Assembly (NCBI GenBank): GCA_040376705.1
Contig: JBEIQE010000012.1
Coordinates: 15,860-79,859 of the forward strand
From: JBEIQE01 sp040376705
Lineage (GTDB): Bacteria; Pseudomonadota; Alphaproteobacteria; UBA2400
Direction of reading: 5' to 3'
Length of the DNA stretch: 64,000 bases
The position numbers and the translations under genes were made by a program. Every line of letters starts with the position of its first letter. The first letter of the stretch is position 1. Shown one piece after another: positions 23,621 to 32,661 of this stretch. The notes beneath the pieces were generated by a model that saw only the letters and a list, made by a program, of their open reading frames with translations, did no database searches and was not told the DNA's origin.

Positions 23621-24128
23621 ATGAGTTGCTCCAACGGGTAATAGCGATACGGAAAGGGGCGAGCAGCAGCACGGCCATGGCGAGTTTTACGCACAGGTCG
23701 CCTGCAGCCAGAGGGAGCCAGGGGATATCAGTACCTGCAAAGGCAAGACTGAAGAACAGCGCGGTATCGATAACCGAGCCAAGCGCTGTGGCGAATAACG
23801 GTGCTTTCCACCAGCTTGAGGCACGCAGGCGGTTGAACACGCTAATATCGAGCAGCTGGCCGATGAGGAAAGCACTGCCTGACGCCAGCGCGATGCGCGG
23901 CGTGGCGAGGTAAATAGAGAGCGCCACGCCCAAGGCAAATCCCGCATAGACAACCTGCCGCGCGCGCTGGGTGCCGAGCAGGCGGTTGGTCAGGTCGGTC
24001 GCCAAAAACGCAAACGGATAGGTGAAGGCACCCCAGGTGAGGTAATCGCCGATCGGGAATTGTACGAGATAGTTAGAGCTGGCCACCACCAGCATCATGG
24101 CCGTAATGGCGAGCGCGAGGCTTTTCAT
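23610..24128 (-). CDS. Queuosine precursor transporter, YhhQ/VUT family
   Basis: 172 residues with about five or six hydrophobic helices. The family blocks TYPFAFLATDLTNRLLG and the central ASGSAFLIGQLLDISVFNRLR belong to the YhhQ (DUF165/VUT) importers of preQ0 or preQ1. It is the first gene of the queA-tgt-queG run and overlaps queA, which supports the assignment. If it imports the precursor, the cell may salvage rather than make it: no queC, queD, queE or queF is in the window. AGGAAG precedes the ATG. Confidence 0.9.
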   Translation of the reverse strand: MKSLALAITAMMLVVASSNYLVQFPIGDYLTWGAFTYPFAFLATDLTNRLLGTQRARQVVYAGFALGVALSIYLATPRIALASGSAFLIGQLLDISVFNRLRASSWWKAPLFATALGSVIDTALFFSLAFAGTDIPWLPLAAGDLCVKLAMAVLLLAPFRIAITRWSNSYAR

Positions 24129-24171
24129 TTTCTACACTTCCTGCCGGCTTACGGGCCGACCCTGAACACTC

Positions 24172-24201
24172 TTAAAAAACAACGGCCTCACAAGGAGGCC
24201 G
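24172..24201 (-). terminator. Intrinsic terminator of rpmB
   Basis: Read on the minus strand, CGGCCTC / GAGGCCG pair around a five-base loop (24183-24201) and are followed by TTGTTTTTT (to 24172). The tract ends about 40 bases before the queuosine operon begins. Confidence 0.93.
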
Positions 24202-24226
24202 CTGCTAAATCTATAAACCTGAAAGC

Positions 24227-24529
24227 TTAAGCAGCCTTCTTGGCCTTCTTCTCAGCGGCCTTGGCAATCTGCTTCTTCAGCTTGCGCTCGGTTTCGCCCA
24301 GATCGGCAACCTTTGCCTTGGCCATGAAGCTGTCGAGGCCGCCATTGTGCTCAATGGTGCGGATGGCGTTGGTGGTGAGGCGCAGGCTAACCATGCGGTT
24401 CAGCGCGTCGCTCATGAGGGCAGTTTCCTGCAGGTTCGGGTTGAACCGGCGACGGGTCTTACGGTTGGAGTGGCTGACGTTGTTACCGAACAGAACGCCC
24501 TTACCGGTGATGCCGCACTTGCGTGACAT
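24227..24529 (-). CDS. rpmB: 50S ribosomal protein L28
   Basis: 100 residues. L28 signatures are MSRKCGITGKG at the N-terminus, then NNVSHSNRKTRRRFNPNLQ, and a basic C-terminus. It is part of the 50S subunit near the E site. GAGGGT precedes the ATG. It has its own promoter (24607-24636) and terminator, so it is monocistronic. Confidence 0.97.
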   Translation of the reverse strand: MSRKCGITGKGVLFGNNVSHSNRKTRRRFNPNLQETALMSDALNRMVSLRLTTNAIRTIEHNGGLDSFMAKAKVADLGETERKLKKQIAKAAEKKAKKAA

Positions 24530-24606
24530 GATATTACCCTCGATTAATTCGTTAATGCCTGCCTCCCAGCGGCTTGGCCGCGTCTCTGGAAACAGTGCAG
24601 GCGGGG

Positions 24607-24636
24607 TTTATAGCGGGGGTCAGACGCAAGAGTCAA
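24607..24636 (-). promoter_or_regulatory. Promoter of rpmB
   Basis: On the minus strand TTGACT (24631-24636) and TATAAA (24607-24612) are 18 bases apart. The leader of about 70 bases to the ATG holds a small GCGGC-CAA-GCCGC hairpin. Confidence 0.7.
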
Positions 24637-24704
24637 CCGTATTTGAGAGGGGTTTGTTGCCCTTTTTACGCCGCTGCCTGTGGCTAACAGCTTGAAAACA
24701 TTAA

Positions 24705-25472
24705 TTAAGCGGCTGCGCGGCAGTTTTTGCGTAAAGCCTTGCACTCTTTAATCCATACTGCCTGCTGGCTGCGATAATGGATTGGCGCCACATCAAGGCG
24801 CTTTTGCACCTCGGCCAGAATGCGCTCGGCCTCGTTATTCTGCCCCAGTTTGATGAGCGTTCCTGCAAGGCGGCAGCGTGCCTCTTCGCCGCCCATACGC
24901 TCGGCCGCTGCACGATAGCTTTCGCTGGCGGGGGCTATGCGGCCCATCTCTTCGAGCACCCGGCCACGGGCCAGCATCAGCTCGGCCTGCTTACTATCAA
25001 GGTTGGCCTGCGCGAGGGCTTCATCAAGCAGGCTCAGTGCGGGGCTGAGCTTGCCTTGAAGGCGCAACGCATCCGCCAGATCAACCAGTACGCGCGGGTC
25101 GCGCTCGCCAATTTGTGTGAGTACACCCTGCAGCAGGGCCTCAGCTCCTTGGCCATCGCCGTTGCGCAGCAGCACTTGTGCAAGGCGATGGGCATTATCG
25201 GGTGTTGGGGTGGCATTATAAGCGCGGTTAGCCTCGCGCAGGGCGCGCTTGGGGTCGATCAGGTTAATCGCCATCTGCTGCAAACCAATCTTCTGCTTGG
25301 CCTGCAGCTCCATGGGCAGATACACCATAAAGAAGTAGAGGGCGGGGCCGACGACCGGAATCATCAGCACGTACAGCACCCAGCGGTCAGCACAGCAGCT
25401 CATTTTGGTTGAGGCATGCCAGAAGAAAAATGCCTGCACCATGAGCGAGATGATTGTGATGGCGTATTGCAT
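24705..25472 (-). CDS. Membrane-anchored TPR protein
   Basis: 255 residues. Two hydrophobic N-terminal helices (about 3-19 and 31-52) are separated by a short loop with two adjacent Cys (KMSCC). The rest (about 80-250) is a run of tetratricopeptide-like helix pairs, for example NAHRLAQVLLRNGDGQGAEALL and DLADALRLQGKLSPALSLL. Similar proteins act as scaffolds, but I cannot name a partner. It lies between rpmB and the DinG-like helicase on the same strand. Confidence 0.75.
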   Translation of the reverse strand: MQYAITIISLMVQAFFFWHASTKMSCCADRWVLYVLMIPVVGPALYFFMVYLPMELQAKQKIGLQQMAINLIDPKRALREANRAYNATPTPDNAHRLAQVLLRNGDGQGAEALLQGVLTQIGERDPRVLVDLADALRLQGKLSPALSLLDEALAQANLDSKQAELMLARGRVLEEMGRIAPASESYRAAAERMGGEEARCRLAGTLIKLGQNNEAERILAEVQKRLDVAPIHYRSQQAVWIKECKALRKNCRAAA

Positions 25473-25531
25473 GATGGCCTCCGGCTGAGCGGATACACAA
25501 TGGCTTAAACACTACAGCTTTGTCTAGAACT

Positions 25532-28243
25532 CTAGACGGGGGTCAGGAAGCTGCGGCTGATTTCAACCGCCTCGGCCAGCGTCACGCGCTCAGGCGTAAC
25601 TCCCGGAAAAGCCGAGGCCAAACGGCTGGGCAGCGGGCTGAGCAGCACGAAAACACCATGATCATCCGCACGCCTGATAAGGCGGCCAAAGGCCTGGCGC
25701 AGCTTCTGGCGGGTGAGGCGCTCGGTATAATCAACCCCGCCCATGGCAGCTTTGCGGGCTTTGAGCAGCAGGTCGGTACGCGGCCACGGGATGCGGTCAA
25801 ATACAATGAGGCGCAGGGCGCGGCCGGGCACATCCACACCATCACGTACGGCATCGGTACCGAGCAAACAGGCGTTGCCTTCGGCTCTGAAGATATCAAT
25901 CAGCGTATGCGGGTCGAGCCCATCGACATGCTGGGCGTAAAGCGGCAGCTGCGCTGCGGCCAATGGTTTCATAAGTGCGCGGTGTGTGCGTTTCAGGCGC
26001 TCAATCGCTGTAAACAAACCCAGTGCACCACCGCCTGAGGCTAGGAACAGCTCACGGTAGGCATTAGCCACCGCCGTATCATCCTTTTGCGGTACATCGG
26101 TCACCACCAGCACGCGGGTTTGCTGCGCATAGTTGAACGGTGAGGGGACTTTCGCACGGATTGCGGGTTTATCGAGATGCACGGTGCCGGTTTCGGCCTC
26201 GGCAATTTGCCACGCGGCTTCGTTATCGAGCGATGAGTCGGTCAGTGTGGCAGATGTAATAACCATGCCTTTGGCCTGCAGCTGCATGGCGAGAGCAAAC
26301 GGCTTGGTGGGGTCAAGCCAGCGGCGATAGAAACCAACATCAACATCATTGCCATCAATCCGCTCAATGCCCAGCCAATCAACAAACTCAGGCGGGGTTT
26401 GCGTGTGCAGGCCTTCGAGCATGCTGCTCCACGCCTCGATCTGGTCAATCACATAGCTTTGCAGGGTGCGGCCCAAGGGCTCTATCCGGCGGCGGATTTC
26501 GCCTTCAAGGTTCTCTTCTTTTTCAAGGCGATTGAGAATAAGCACGCGCAGACGCGTGACCGTTTCGGCCAGTTCTTTAAGTATGGCGCGCAGCTTATCC
26601 GCTTCGGCCAGCAGCTCGGGCGGCGGCGCTGTAATATCGGTCTCGATACTGTAGCTGCGGTCTTCTTCACTGTTCTTGGCGTTTACATAGGCACGCAGGC
26701 CGAGCAGGAATTGTTCGTATAGCCCGCGCGGCTCGCCTTCCTCAATCCGTTGGCGCCAACCCTCGCCGGGCAAAACCAGTGCCTGCTGTTTGATGGCATC
26801 AAGTAACGCCGGGCCTTTATCGCCATCCGGCAGCACAGGTTCGGCGCGTTTGGAGAGGCCGCGCACACGGCCCTTGCTGCGGCCTTCGCCCCCCAGCAGC
26901 CAGCGGCGCAGGTCGTAACCTGCAGCGCCGGTCAGGTCACTACCAAAGGCGCTGTCTGCGGCGTGAAATAAGTGGTGGCCTTCATCGAACACAAAGCGTG
27001 TGGGCGGGAATTGCTCATCAATACCGCCAGCCGCAGCCGCACTCATGAGCAGGGCGTGATTGGCAATCACCAGCTTGGCGGTACGGGCTTGGCGGACGCT
27101 ACGCTCAATAAAGCATTTTTTATAATGCACACAGCCACCGTGTAGGCACTCGCCGCGGCGGTCCGCCATAAAGTATGTACGCTGGCGGCCAATCAGGTCG
27201 GGCAGCCAGCCGGGCATATCTCCGCCTTTAATATCGCCGTCTTTAGTCGCCTCAAGCCAGCGTGCGATCAGGCCTACGGTAATCAGTGCAGCGTGATTCA
27301 CAAAGCTGGCGCGCACCGCATCTTCATAGTTCAGCAAGCACAGGTAATTCTCGCGGCCTTTGCGGATAACCACCTGCTGTTTGTTGTCTGGGTATATACG
27401 CTGGGTCTCGCTTTCAATCTGGCGCTGTAAATTACGGGTATAGGTCGAGAGCCACACGGCACCGTTATTCCGCTCGGCCCAAACACTTGCGGGCGCGAGG
27501 TATCCCAATGTTTTGCCAACGCCGGTGCCTGCTTCGGCCAGCACCGTACCGCCATCATCGCTAAAGGCAGCGCTTAGGGCGCTGGCATAATCGCTCTGCT
27601 GCGGGCGCGGCTCGGTCTGTTTGGATTTGCCGAGTACATCGGCCAGTCTCTGCCGTGCTTCGCTGGCATCAATACCTGCACTACCGGCTTCATCTGGCGC
27701 AATGTCCTCCCACTCCGGCATCAGGCTCCAGCTGGCTAATGCCTTGAGGGTGTCCTGCTCATGTGGCGGGAAGCCAAGCGCCTGCAGCACATTGCCCGAC
27801 CAGCGCCAGCCGCCTTTGGCCATCTGGCTGGCTATGGCGGCGGCACGTTCGGTCTGTTCGCGATCAAGCGCCGAGAGTTCGGCCAGTAGTGCCGCCTGTG
27901 CTTGCCAGAGAACCAGTGCTTCGCTTTCAGCATCCTCGGGTGCGGGCAGCTCAAGGCTTTGCGCCAAGCCCTTGGGCGTGGGTACGGTAAATTGCGCCGG
28001 GCGCACAAAGGCAAACAGCTCGAGAATATCAAGCGCCAGTGCAGGCACAGCGCCCAGGCGTGCGCCGGTCAGGCGGGCATGACACACCAGCATGGGCGTG
28101 GTTTCGGCCAGACCTCTGGCTTGCGAAAGCTTAAGGGTTTCAATCTCGCCATCATGCGTAACCACCACAGCGCTCTCGCCGCTCAGCACCAGAGCGCGGG
28201 GCGAGGCGGTGGTTATATTGGGCAGGAGGGCTTCATCGCTCAT
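25532..28243 (-). CDS. DinG/XPD-family ATP-dependent DNA helicase
   Basis: 903 residues, superfamily 2 iron-sulfur helicase. Walker A is in AEAGTGVGKTLGYLAPA (about 240-256), followed by the iron-sulfur cysteines (one in NYLCLL, then C-x4-C-x5-C in GECLHGGCVHYKKC), the DEGH box in FVFDEGHHLF, and the C-terminal motif VI region RQAFGRLIRRADD. The N-terminal 200 residues are specific to the alphaproteobacterial variant. It probably resolves R-loops or damaged replication intermediates. I chose the ATG at 28243 over an upstream GTG. A TATATT box lies 6 bases before this ATG, so the message may have little or no leader. Confidence 0.9.
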   Translation of the reverse strand: MSDEALLPNITTASPRALVLSGESAVVVTHDGEIETLKLSQARGLAETTPMLVCHARLTGARLGAVPALALDILELFAFVRPAQFTVPTPKGLAQSLELPAPEDAESEALVLWQAQAALLAELSALDREQTERAAAIASQMAKGGWRWSGNVLQALGFPPHEQDTLKALASWSLMPEWEDIAPDEAGSAGIDASEARQRLADVLGKSKQTEPRPQQSDYASALSAAFSDDGGTVLAEAGTGVGKTLGYLAPASVWAERNNGAVWLSTYTRNLQRQIESETQRIYPDNKQQVVIRKGRENYLCLLNYEDAVRASFVNHAALITVGLIARWLEATKDGDIKGGDMPGWLPDLIGRQRTYFMADRRGECLHGGCVHYKKCFIERSVRQARTAKLVIANHALLMSAAAAGGIDEQFPPTRFVFDEGHHLFHAADSAFGSDLTGAAGYDLRRWLLGGEGRSKGRVRGLSKRAEPVLPDGDKGPALLDAIKQQALVLPGEGWRQRIEEGEPRGLYEQFLLGLRAYVNAKNSEEDRSYSIETDITAPPPELLAEADKLRAILKELAETVTRLRVLILNRLEKEENLEGEIRRRIEPLGRTLQSYVIDQIEAWSSMLEGLHTQTPPEFVDWLGIERIDGNDVDVGFYRRWLDPTKPFALAMQLQAKGMVITSATLTDSSLDNEAAWQIAEAETGTVHLDKPAIRAKVPSPFNYAQQTRVLVVTDVPQKDDTAVANAYRELFLASGGGALGLFTAIERLKRTHRALMKPLAAAQLPLYAQHVDGLDPHTLIDIFRAEGNACLLGTDAVRDGVDVPGRALRLIVFDRIPWPRTDLLLKARKAAMGGVDYTERLTRQKLRQAFGRLIRRADDHGVFVLLSPLPSRLASAFPGVTPERVTLAEAVEISRSFLTPV

Positions 28244-28271
28244 GAGCACAATATAAGAACAAAAACAGAAT

Positions 28272-28289
28272 TTGCATCAGAATATGCAA
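28272..28289. promoter_or_regulatory. Inverted repeat between divergent helicase and lipase genes
   Basis: TTGCAT (28272-28277) and ATGCAA (28284-28289) flank six bases in the 63-base divergent promoter region. It is placed to control both directions. Confidence 0.4.
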
Positions 28290-28306
28290 TGTTCTAGTTT
28301 TGCCAC

Positions 28307-28963
28307 ATGAAAAACGAAGAAGTGGTTCTCGTTCTGCACGGGCTGGGGCGCACGCCCTACAGCATGTTCATGGTCTCGCGCGCACTCAAGCAGCAGGGCT
28401 ATGCCGTGGCTGATTGGGGCTACCTGAGCGTTAAGGGTGGTATGGAAGCGCAAATCGGCCGCCTGCGTGCACGGTTTAGCGAACTCACCGGCTACAAAAA
28501 AGTGCATGGCGTGGGCCACTCGCTAGGCGGGCTCATGCTGCGCGGTGTGCTGGGTAGCGAGCATAATCTGCCACTTGGCCGTTTGGTCATGATGGGCACG
28601 CCCAATCAGGGCGCCAGCATGATCAACAAGCATGGCTGGCTGTTTAACCGCGGGCCGCTGAACCAGCCCATCATCCGCGATCTTAAATCCGGCTCGCCGG
28701 TTTATGTCAGACTGCCGATCCCGAAGATGGAGATTGGCATTATTGCCGGAGTTGAGAGCTTCAGCCCGTTCAACCCTGTCTCTTGGATCAACCGCAGCAC
28801 CTTTGGCGATGTGCCGCATGATGGCACGGTTGAGGTCAGCAGCGCCAAGATCGACGGTATGCAGGATTATATGGAAGTTGAGGCCAATCACTCCTTCCTT
28901 TCCGTCAATCGCAAGGCTATTAAGGCCACGGTCAACTTCATCAACACAGGTAAATTCACATGA
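28307..28963 (+). CDS. Alpha/beta hydrolase, lipase-like (PGAP1/EstA type)
   Basis: 218 residues. VVLVLHGLGRTPYSM supplies the oxyanion region, GVGHSLGGLM (Ser near residue 72) the nucleophile, and the His is likely in EANHSFLSV near residue 198. There is no signal peptide, so it is probably cytoplasmic. The small size and HGLGRT loop resemble short bacterial lipases and acyltransferases of unknown substrate. Its stop overlaps the ATG of the next gene (ATGA). Confidence 0.82.
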   Translation: MKNEEVVLVLHGLGRTPYSMFMVSRALKQQGYAVADWGYLSVKGGMEAQIGRLRARFSELTGYKKVHGVGHSLGGLMLRGVLGSEHNLPLGRLVMMGTPNQGASMINKHGWLFNRGPLNQPIIRDLKSGSPVYVRLPIPKMEIGIIAGVESFSPFNPVSWINRSTFGDVPHDGTVEVSSAKIDGMQDYMEVEANHSFLSVNRKAIKATVNFINTGKFT

Positions 28964-29736
28964 GCGCACAGGCCGCACAGGACGCTATCTCCATTCATGA
29001 GATCCATAATCTCGTTAAGGGCCTGCCCAAGATGGACCCCGTAGTCCTGCCGGATACCGCAGGCTATGGCCGCGCGGGTGACTGGCTGTTGTGGCTGGCA
29101 CGGGCGCAGGGCGGCAAGCCGAATGTCGATCGTATCCGTTTGGCCGTTTACGCTGCCGCGCATGGCTGCTCGCCCACCAGCGGTGCCGATACGCGTGCGC
29201 TGATCGCGCCTCTCGCGGGTGCTGATGACGCAGTCGTACGCATCTTGCAGCAGGCGGATGCAGATTTGCGTTTGTATGAGCTCGATCTCGATACACCCAC
29301 GGCTGATTACACCCAAGGCCCTGCACTGGCGCTTGATGCAGCTGCCCATGCCATGGCTTACGGTATGATGGCAGTTGAGCCCGGCTTGCACCTGCTGGCA
29401 CTGGCAGGCGTTGGTGCGGGCGGCGAAGCTGCACATAAAGCCCTGCTCGAAGCCTTGCCCAAGAGTGATGACGCGCTGGCGACATTAGCCCAGCACGGCG
29501 GGCTTGAGACCTGCGCCATGCTGGGCGCCATTCTTGCGGCGCGGTTGGCTAAGGTGCCGGTGTTGCTTGACGGTTTGGCGGCTGAAGCTGCAGCAGCCGT
29601 ATTGGCGCGCATGAGCGGTGAGGCAACATTACACTGTGCATCAGCCAGAGCCCTCGAGCCTGACTTGGCCGATAAAGCCGGTCTTGCCGGTGCGCTGGGT
29701 CTTGTACGGCTGCGTAGCCTCTCGCTATTGGCTTAA
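28960..29736 (+). CDS. Truncated, divergent CobT-like phosphoribosyltransferase fold protein
   Basis: 258 residues. The order of blocks follows nicotinate-nucleotide:dimethylbenzimidazole phosphoribosyltransferase: a helical N-terminus with AVYAAAHG, then DYTQGPAL, LLALAGVGAGG in place of GEMGIGNTT, and LAQHGGLETCAMLGAILAAR followed by VPVLLDGLAAEAAAAVL. True enzymes have about 340-350 residues and a catalytic Glu in a GEGTG-like motif near the C-terminus. Here that region is shortened and the Glu is absent (ADKAGLAGALGL). It is coupled to the lipase gene by an ATGA overlap. It is more likely a degenerate or repurposed member than an active lower-ligand enzyme. Confidence 0.6.
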   Translation: MSAQAAQDAISIHEIHNLVKGLPKMDPVVLPDTAGYGRAGDWLLWLARAQGGKPNVDRIRLAVYAAAHGCSPTSGADTRALIAPLAGADDAVVRILQQADADLRLYELDLDTPTADYTQGPALALDAAAHAMAYGMMAVEPGLHLLALAGVGAGGEAAHKALLEALPKSDDALATLAQHGGLETCAMLGAILAARLAKVPVLLDGLAAEAAAAVLARMSGEATLHCASARALEPDLADKAGLAGALGLVRLRSLSLLA

Positions 29737-29742
29737 ATCAAA

Positions 29743-30540
29743 CTACTCACCCTGCTGCACAAAGCTGGCATTCTTGCGGGCGTAGCTAAGGCTGCGAACC
29801 AGAATAACCGCGCTCAGGGCGATAAAGAAAACCGTAAGAGCAGATGCAATAAGCAGATGACTGGAATCGGCCTGCCCGGTGGCCATGATACTGCGCATTG
29901 ATTCAAATACATGCGTCATCGGTAAGGCCTGTGCAACAGGTTGCAGCCAGTCAGGTAATACGGTTAGCGGGTAATAGGCGCAGCTGAACGGTAAAAGTAC
30001 AAAGGCAAACATCCACATCAGCCATTCAGCACTGGGGCCATGACGAAGCATCAGGCCCATGTTGATGATGCCAAGAGATGCGCTCATGGCCATTAACAGG
30101 CCCCAATGTAAGACCAGCATGGGGCCCATGTTCAGGATCGTACTATCGAAAAATACAATGGTCAGAGCAGTTGCCACCAGCAGGCCCACAAGGCTGCGTA
30201 GTGCAGCGACCACCAGTACGCCTAGTGTAAATTCGGTTGCAGTAATCGGGCTCACAAAAACATGGCCGAGGTTGCGTGACCAAATTTCCTCAAGGAACGA
30301 GATTAAAATGGTGGCCTGCCCACGGGCAAAAACCATCCATAACGTGGCGCCGGTTAAGGCCATCTGGCCAACTAGCGGCACGTTTGAGCCCAAGCTGGTG
30401 AGGTAAAGGCACATAAAGCCCCAGATCATCAGCTCAATAGTAGGCCACATGAAAAGCTCAATCAGGCGCGGGCTGGGCTTGTTGAGCAAATACCAGTGAC
30501 GCATGACGATGGCGCCAATGCGGCCAAGCGATCCTGTCAT
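29743..30540 (-). CDS. ABC-2 type exporter permease
   Basis: 265 residues with six predicted membrane helices and the ABC-2 permease pattern, including a re-entrant EIWSRNLGHVFVSPITATEF segment (shown in part: RNLGHVFVSPITATE). It resembles NodJ/DrrB-type permeases. It forms a two-gene exporter with the ATPase next to it, joined by an ATGA overlap. The substrate is unknown. Confidence 0.88.
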   Translation of the reverse strand: MTGSLGRIGAIVMRHWYLLNKPSPRLIELFMWPTIELMIWGFMCLYLTSLGSNVPLVGQMALTGATLWMVFARGQATILISFLEEIWSRNLGHVFVSPITATEFTLGVLVVAALRSLVGLLVATALTIVFFDSTILNMGPMLVLHWGLLMAMSASLGIINMGLMLRHGPSAEWLMWMFAFVLLPFSCAYYPLTVLPDWLQPVAQALPMTHVFESMRSIMATGQADSSHLLIASALTVFFIALSAVILVRSLSYARKNASFVQQGE

Positions 30541-31292
30541 GGCGCTGTCTCCCGCAATTCTTCATCTTCGCCGCGGGCGATGGCGAGGAAGACGGCTTCA
30601 AGGTTGGCCCGGCCATAGCGGGCTACCAGATCAGTGGGGCTGCCGCTATCCACGATCTTGCCCTGCTTCATCATCAGCACATGATCGCACATGCGCTCAA
30701 CCTCTTGCATGTTATGCGAGGCCATGAGGATGGACGCCCCTGTGTCACGCCGATATTTCTCCAGCGCGCTGCGCAGCTTATCCCCGGTATCAGGGTCGAG
30801 CGAGGCGGTGGGTTCATCAAGCAGTAGCAGCTCAGGCTTGTTCACCAGTGCTTTGGCCAGGCCCAGACGGGTTTTTTGTCCGGCTGAGAGTTTGCCTGCA
30901 GTGCGGTCGCGCAGCTTGGCGAGATCAAAAGTTTCGAGCAGCTCTTCAAGATGGGCTTTACGGTTCTTCACGCTATACAGCCGCGCATAAAAATCGAGGT
31001 TCTGCCATACAGTGAGACTATGCGGCAGGTCCACATACGGGCTGGTAAAATTCATTTTGGCCAGCGCTGCAAACCGGTCGGTTGCCATATCGTGCCCGAG
31101 CATCAGCATCTGGCCTGAGGTGGGTGTTACCAGCCCCAGCATCATGGCCAGCGAGGTGGTTTTACCGGCACCATTACCGCCCAAAAGCGCCCAGCAGCTA
31201 CCTTTCGGCATGCTTATGGAGATGCCGTCTACTGCGTTAACAGTACCAAACCGCTTCACCAGGTCGCGCACAAGGATGGCTTCATCAGACAT
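30537..31292 (-). CDS. ABC exporter ATP-binding protein
   Basis: 251 residues. Walker A GGNGAGKTTS (about 35-44), signature KLSAGQKTRLGLAKAL (about 135-150), Walker B ELLLLDEPTASLD (about 155-167) and the H-loop in MASHNMQEV are all present. It powers the ABC-2 permease encoded downstream. It is divergent from regB; the two start regions lie within 41 bases. Confidence 0.93.
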   Translation of the reverse strand: MSDEAILVRDLVKRFGTVNAVDGISISMPKGSCWALLGGNGAGKTTSLAMMLGLVTPTSGQMLMLGHDMATDRFAALAKMNFTSPYVDLPHSLTVWQNLDFYARLYSVKNRKAHLEELLETFDLAKLRDRTAGKLSAGQKTRLGLAKALVNKPELLLLDEPTASLDPDTGDKLRSALEKYRRDTGASILMASHNMQEVERMCDHVLMMKQGKIVDSGSPTDLVARYGRANLEAVFLAIARGEDEELRETAP

Positions 31293-31332
31293 GAATTATG
31301 TTATACCTGAGGCCGTATTATATGGAAAGACC

Positions 31333-32661
31333 ATGCCTGAAACCGACAATACACTGCTGAGCGCAATCGAGACCGATGCCGCCACCGAAGGCGTAGTCAC
31401 TGCGCGTTCGCTCATCACCCTGCGCTGGATCAATATTTCCGGACAGTTTATTGCCATTCTGTATTGCTACTACTTTATTCAGGGGAATATTCCATTCGGC
31501 GCCTGTATGGCCACCGCCTGTGCCGGGCTTGTGTTGAATATCGCCGCCAACCTGCATCGCCGCGTGCGCAGCCGCCTTTATACGCATGAGGCAGCACTCT
31601 ATTTCGCGTTCGATATTTTGCAGCTCTCGCTCCTGTTGTTTCTCACCGGCGGTATGGATAATCCGTTTGCCATCTTCCTCATCACGCCGGTGGCCATGGC
31701 GGCCAGCATGCTGCGCTTCTGGGCAGTGGCGGGTTTGGCAGCGCTCACGCTGTTCTGCCTTATTCTCAATGCCATCTGGCATCTGCCGTTGCCATGGTCG
31801 TTCAACAACGTCATGTTCCTGCCCAAGCAGTATGGCTGGGTGGTGTGCTTTGCGCTTTCACTCTCGGCGCTGTTTATCGCGACTTACTCGTGGAGCGTGG
31901 CGCGCGAAGGCCGCCGTATGCGCCGCGCGTTGAACGCCACACAGGCCGAGCTGGCTGGCGCCAACCAGATGACCGCCATGGGGGCTATGGCTGCCGCTGT
32001 CGCGCATGAGCTGGGTACACCGCTGGCCACGATCTCGCTGGTCTCAAAAGAGCTGCTGCGTGAAGTGCCCAAAGATTCCGAAATCCGTGAAGACGTCGAG
32101 CTGCTGGTCAGCCAGGCCGAGCGCTGCCGCCAGGTGCTGGCCGACTTTTCGCGCAAACCCGCTACCGAGGGTGGCGATCCCTACCGTGTGCTGCCGCTGC
32201 TGGCACTGGTGGAGGAGGCGGGTGGTCCGCACTGCCTGATCGGGATTGCGCTAAATGTCACATCCACCCCCTCGCCGGATGGAGCGTTAATGGTGCGCAG
32301 GCGCCCTGAACTCATCCATGGCCTAGGTAATTTTATTCAGAATGCGTTCCAGTTTGCGCGTAAGGAAGTGCTTGTTAATGTGGCGTGGGATGCTGAAAAA
32401 GTGAGCATTATCATAGAGGATGACGGTCCCGGCTTCTCGGCGGGCTTGCTAACCAAGATCGGCGAGCCCTATATATCGACACGCGATAGTGCTGGCGCTG
32501 GCCATATGGGTTTGGGTATCTTCATCGCCAAGACCTTGCTGGAACGCACCGGGGCGCGACTAAATTTCACCAACAGACGTGAGGGTGGCGCGCGTATCAC
32601 TATGACATGGCCCCGTCGGTCCACATTGTTCGATAAAGGAAATTCACATGAGCATGCCTGA
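31333..32661 (+). CDS. regB: RegB/PrrB-type redox sensor histidine kinase
   Basis: 442 residues with six N-terminal membrane helices (about 30-185). The quinone-sensing heptapeptide GGMDNPF is at 106-112. The phosphorylated His is His225 in AHELGTPLATI, and the redox-active Cys is Cys265 in AERCRQVL. These are the same numbers as in the Rhodobacter capsulatus RegB literature. The C-terminal ATPase domain has N, G1 and G2 boxes (NFIQNAFQFA, IEDDGPGF, GHMGLGIFIAK). The ATG at 31333 follows GGAAAG and gives the expected N-terminus. It controls energy and redox genes through RegA, which overlaps its 3' end. Confidence 0.95.
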   Translation: MPETDNTLLSAIETDAATEGVVTARSLITLRWINISGQFIAILYCYYFIQGNIPFGACMATACAGLVLNIAANLHRRVRSRLYTHEAALYFAFDILQLSLLLFLTGGMDNPFAIFLITPVAMAASMLRFWAVAGLAALTLFCLILNAIWHLPLPWSFNNVMFLPKQYGWVVCFALSLSALFIATYSWSVAREGRRMRRALNATQAELAGANQMTAMGAMAAAVAHELGTPLATISLVSKELLREVPKDSEIREDVELLVSQAERCRQVLADFSRKPATEGGDPYRVLPLLALVEEAGGPHCLIGIALNVTSTPSPDGALMVRRRPELIHGLGNFIQNAFQFARKEVLVNVAWDAEKVSIIIEDDGPGFSAGLLTKIGEPYISTRDSAGAGHMGLGIFIAKTLLERTGARLNFTNRREGGARITMTWPRRSTLFDKGNSHEHA

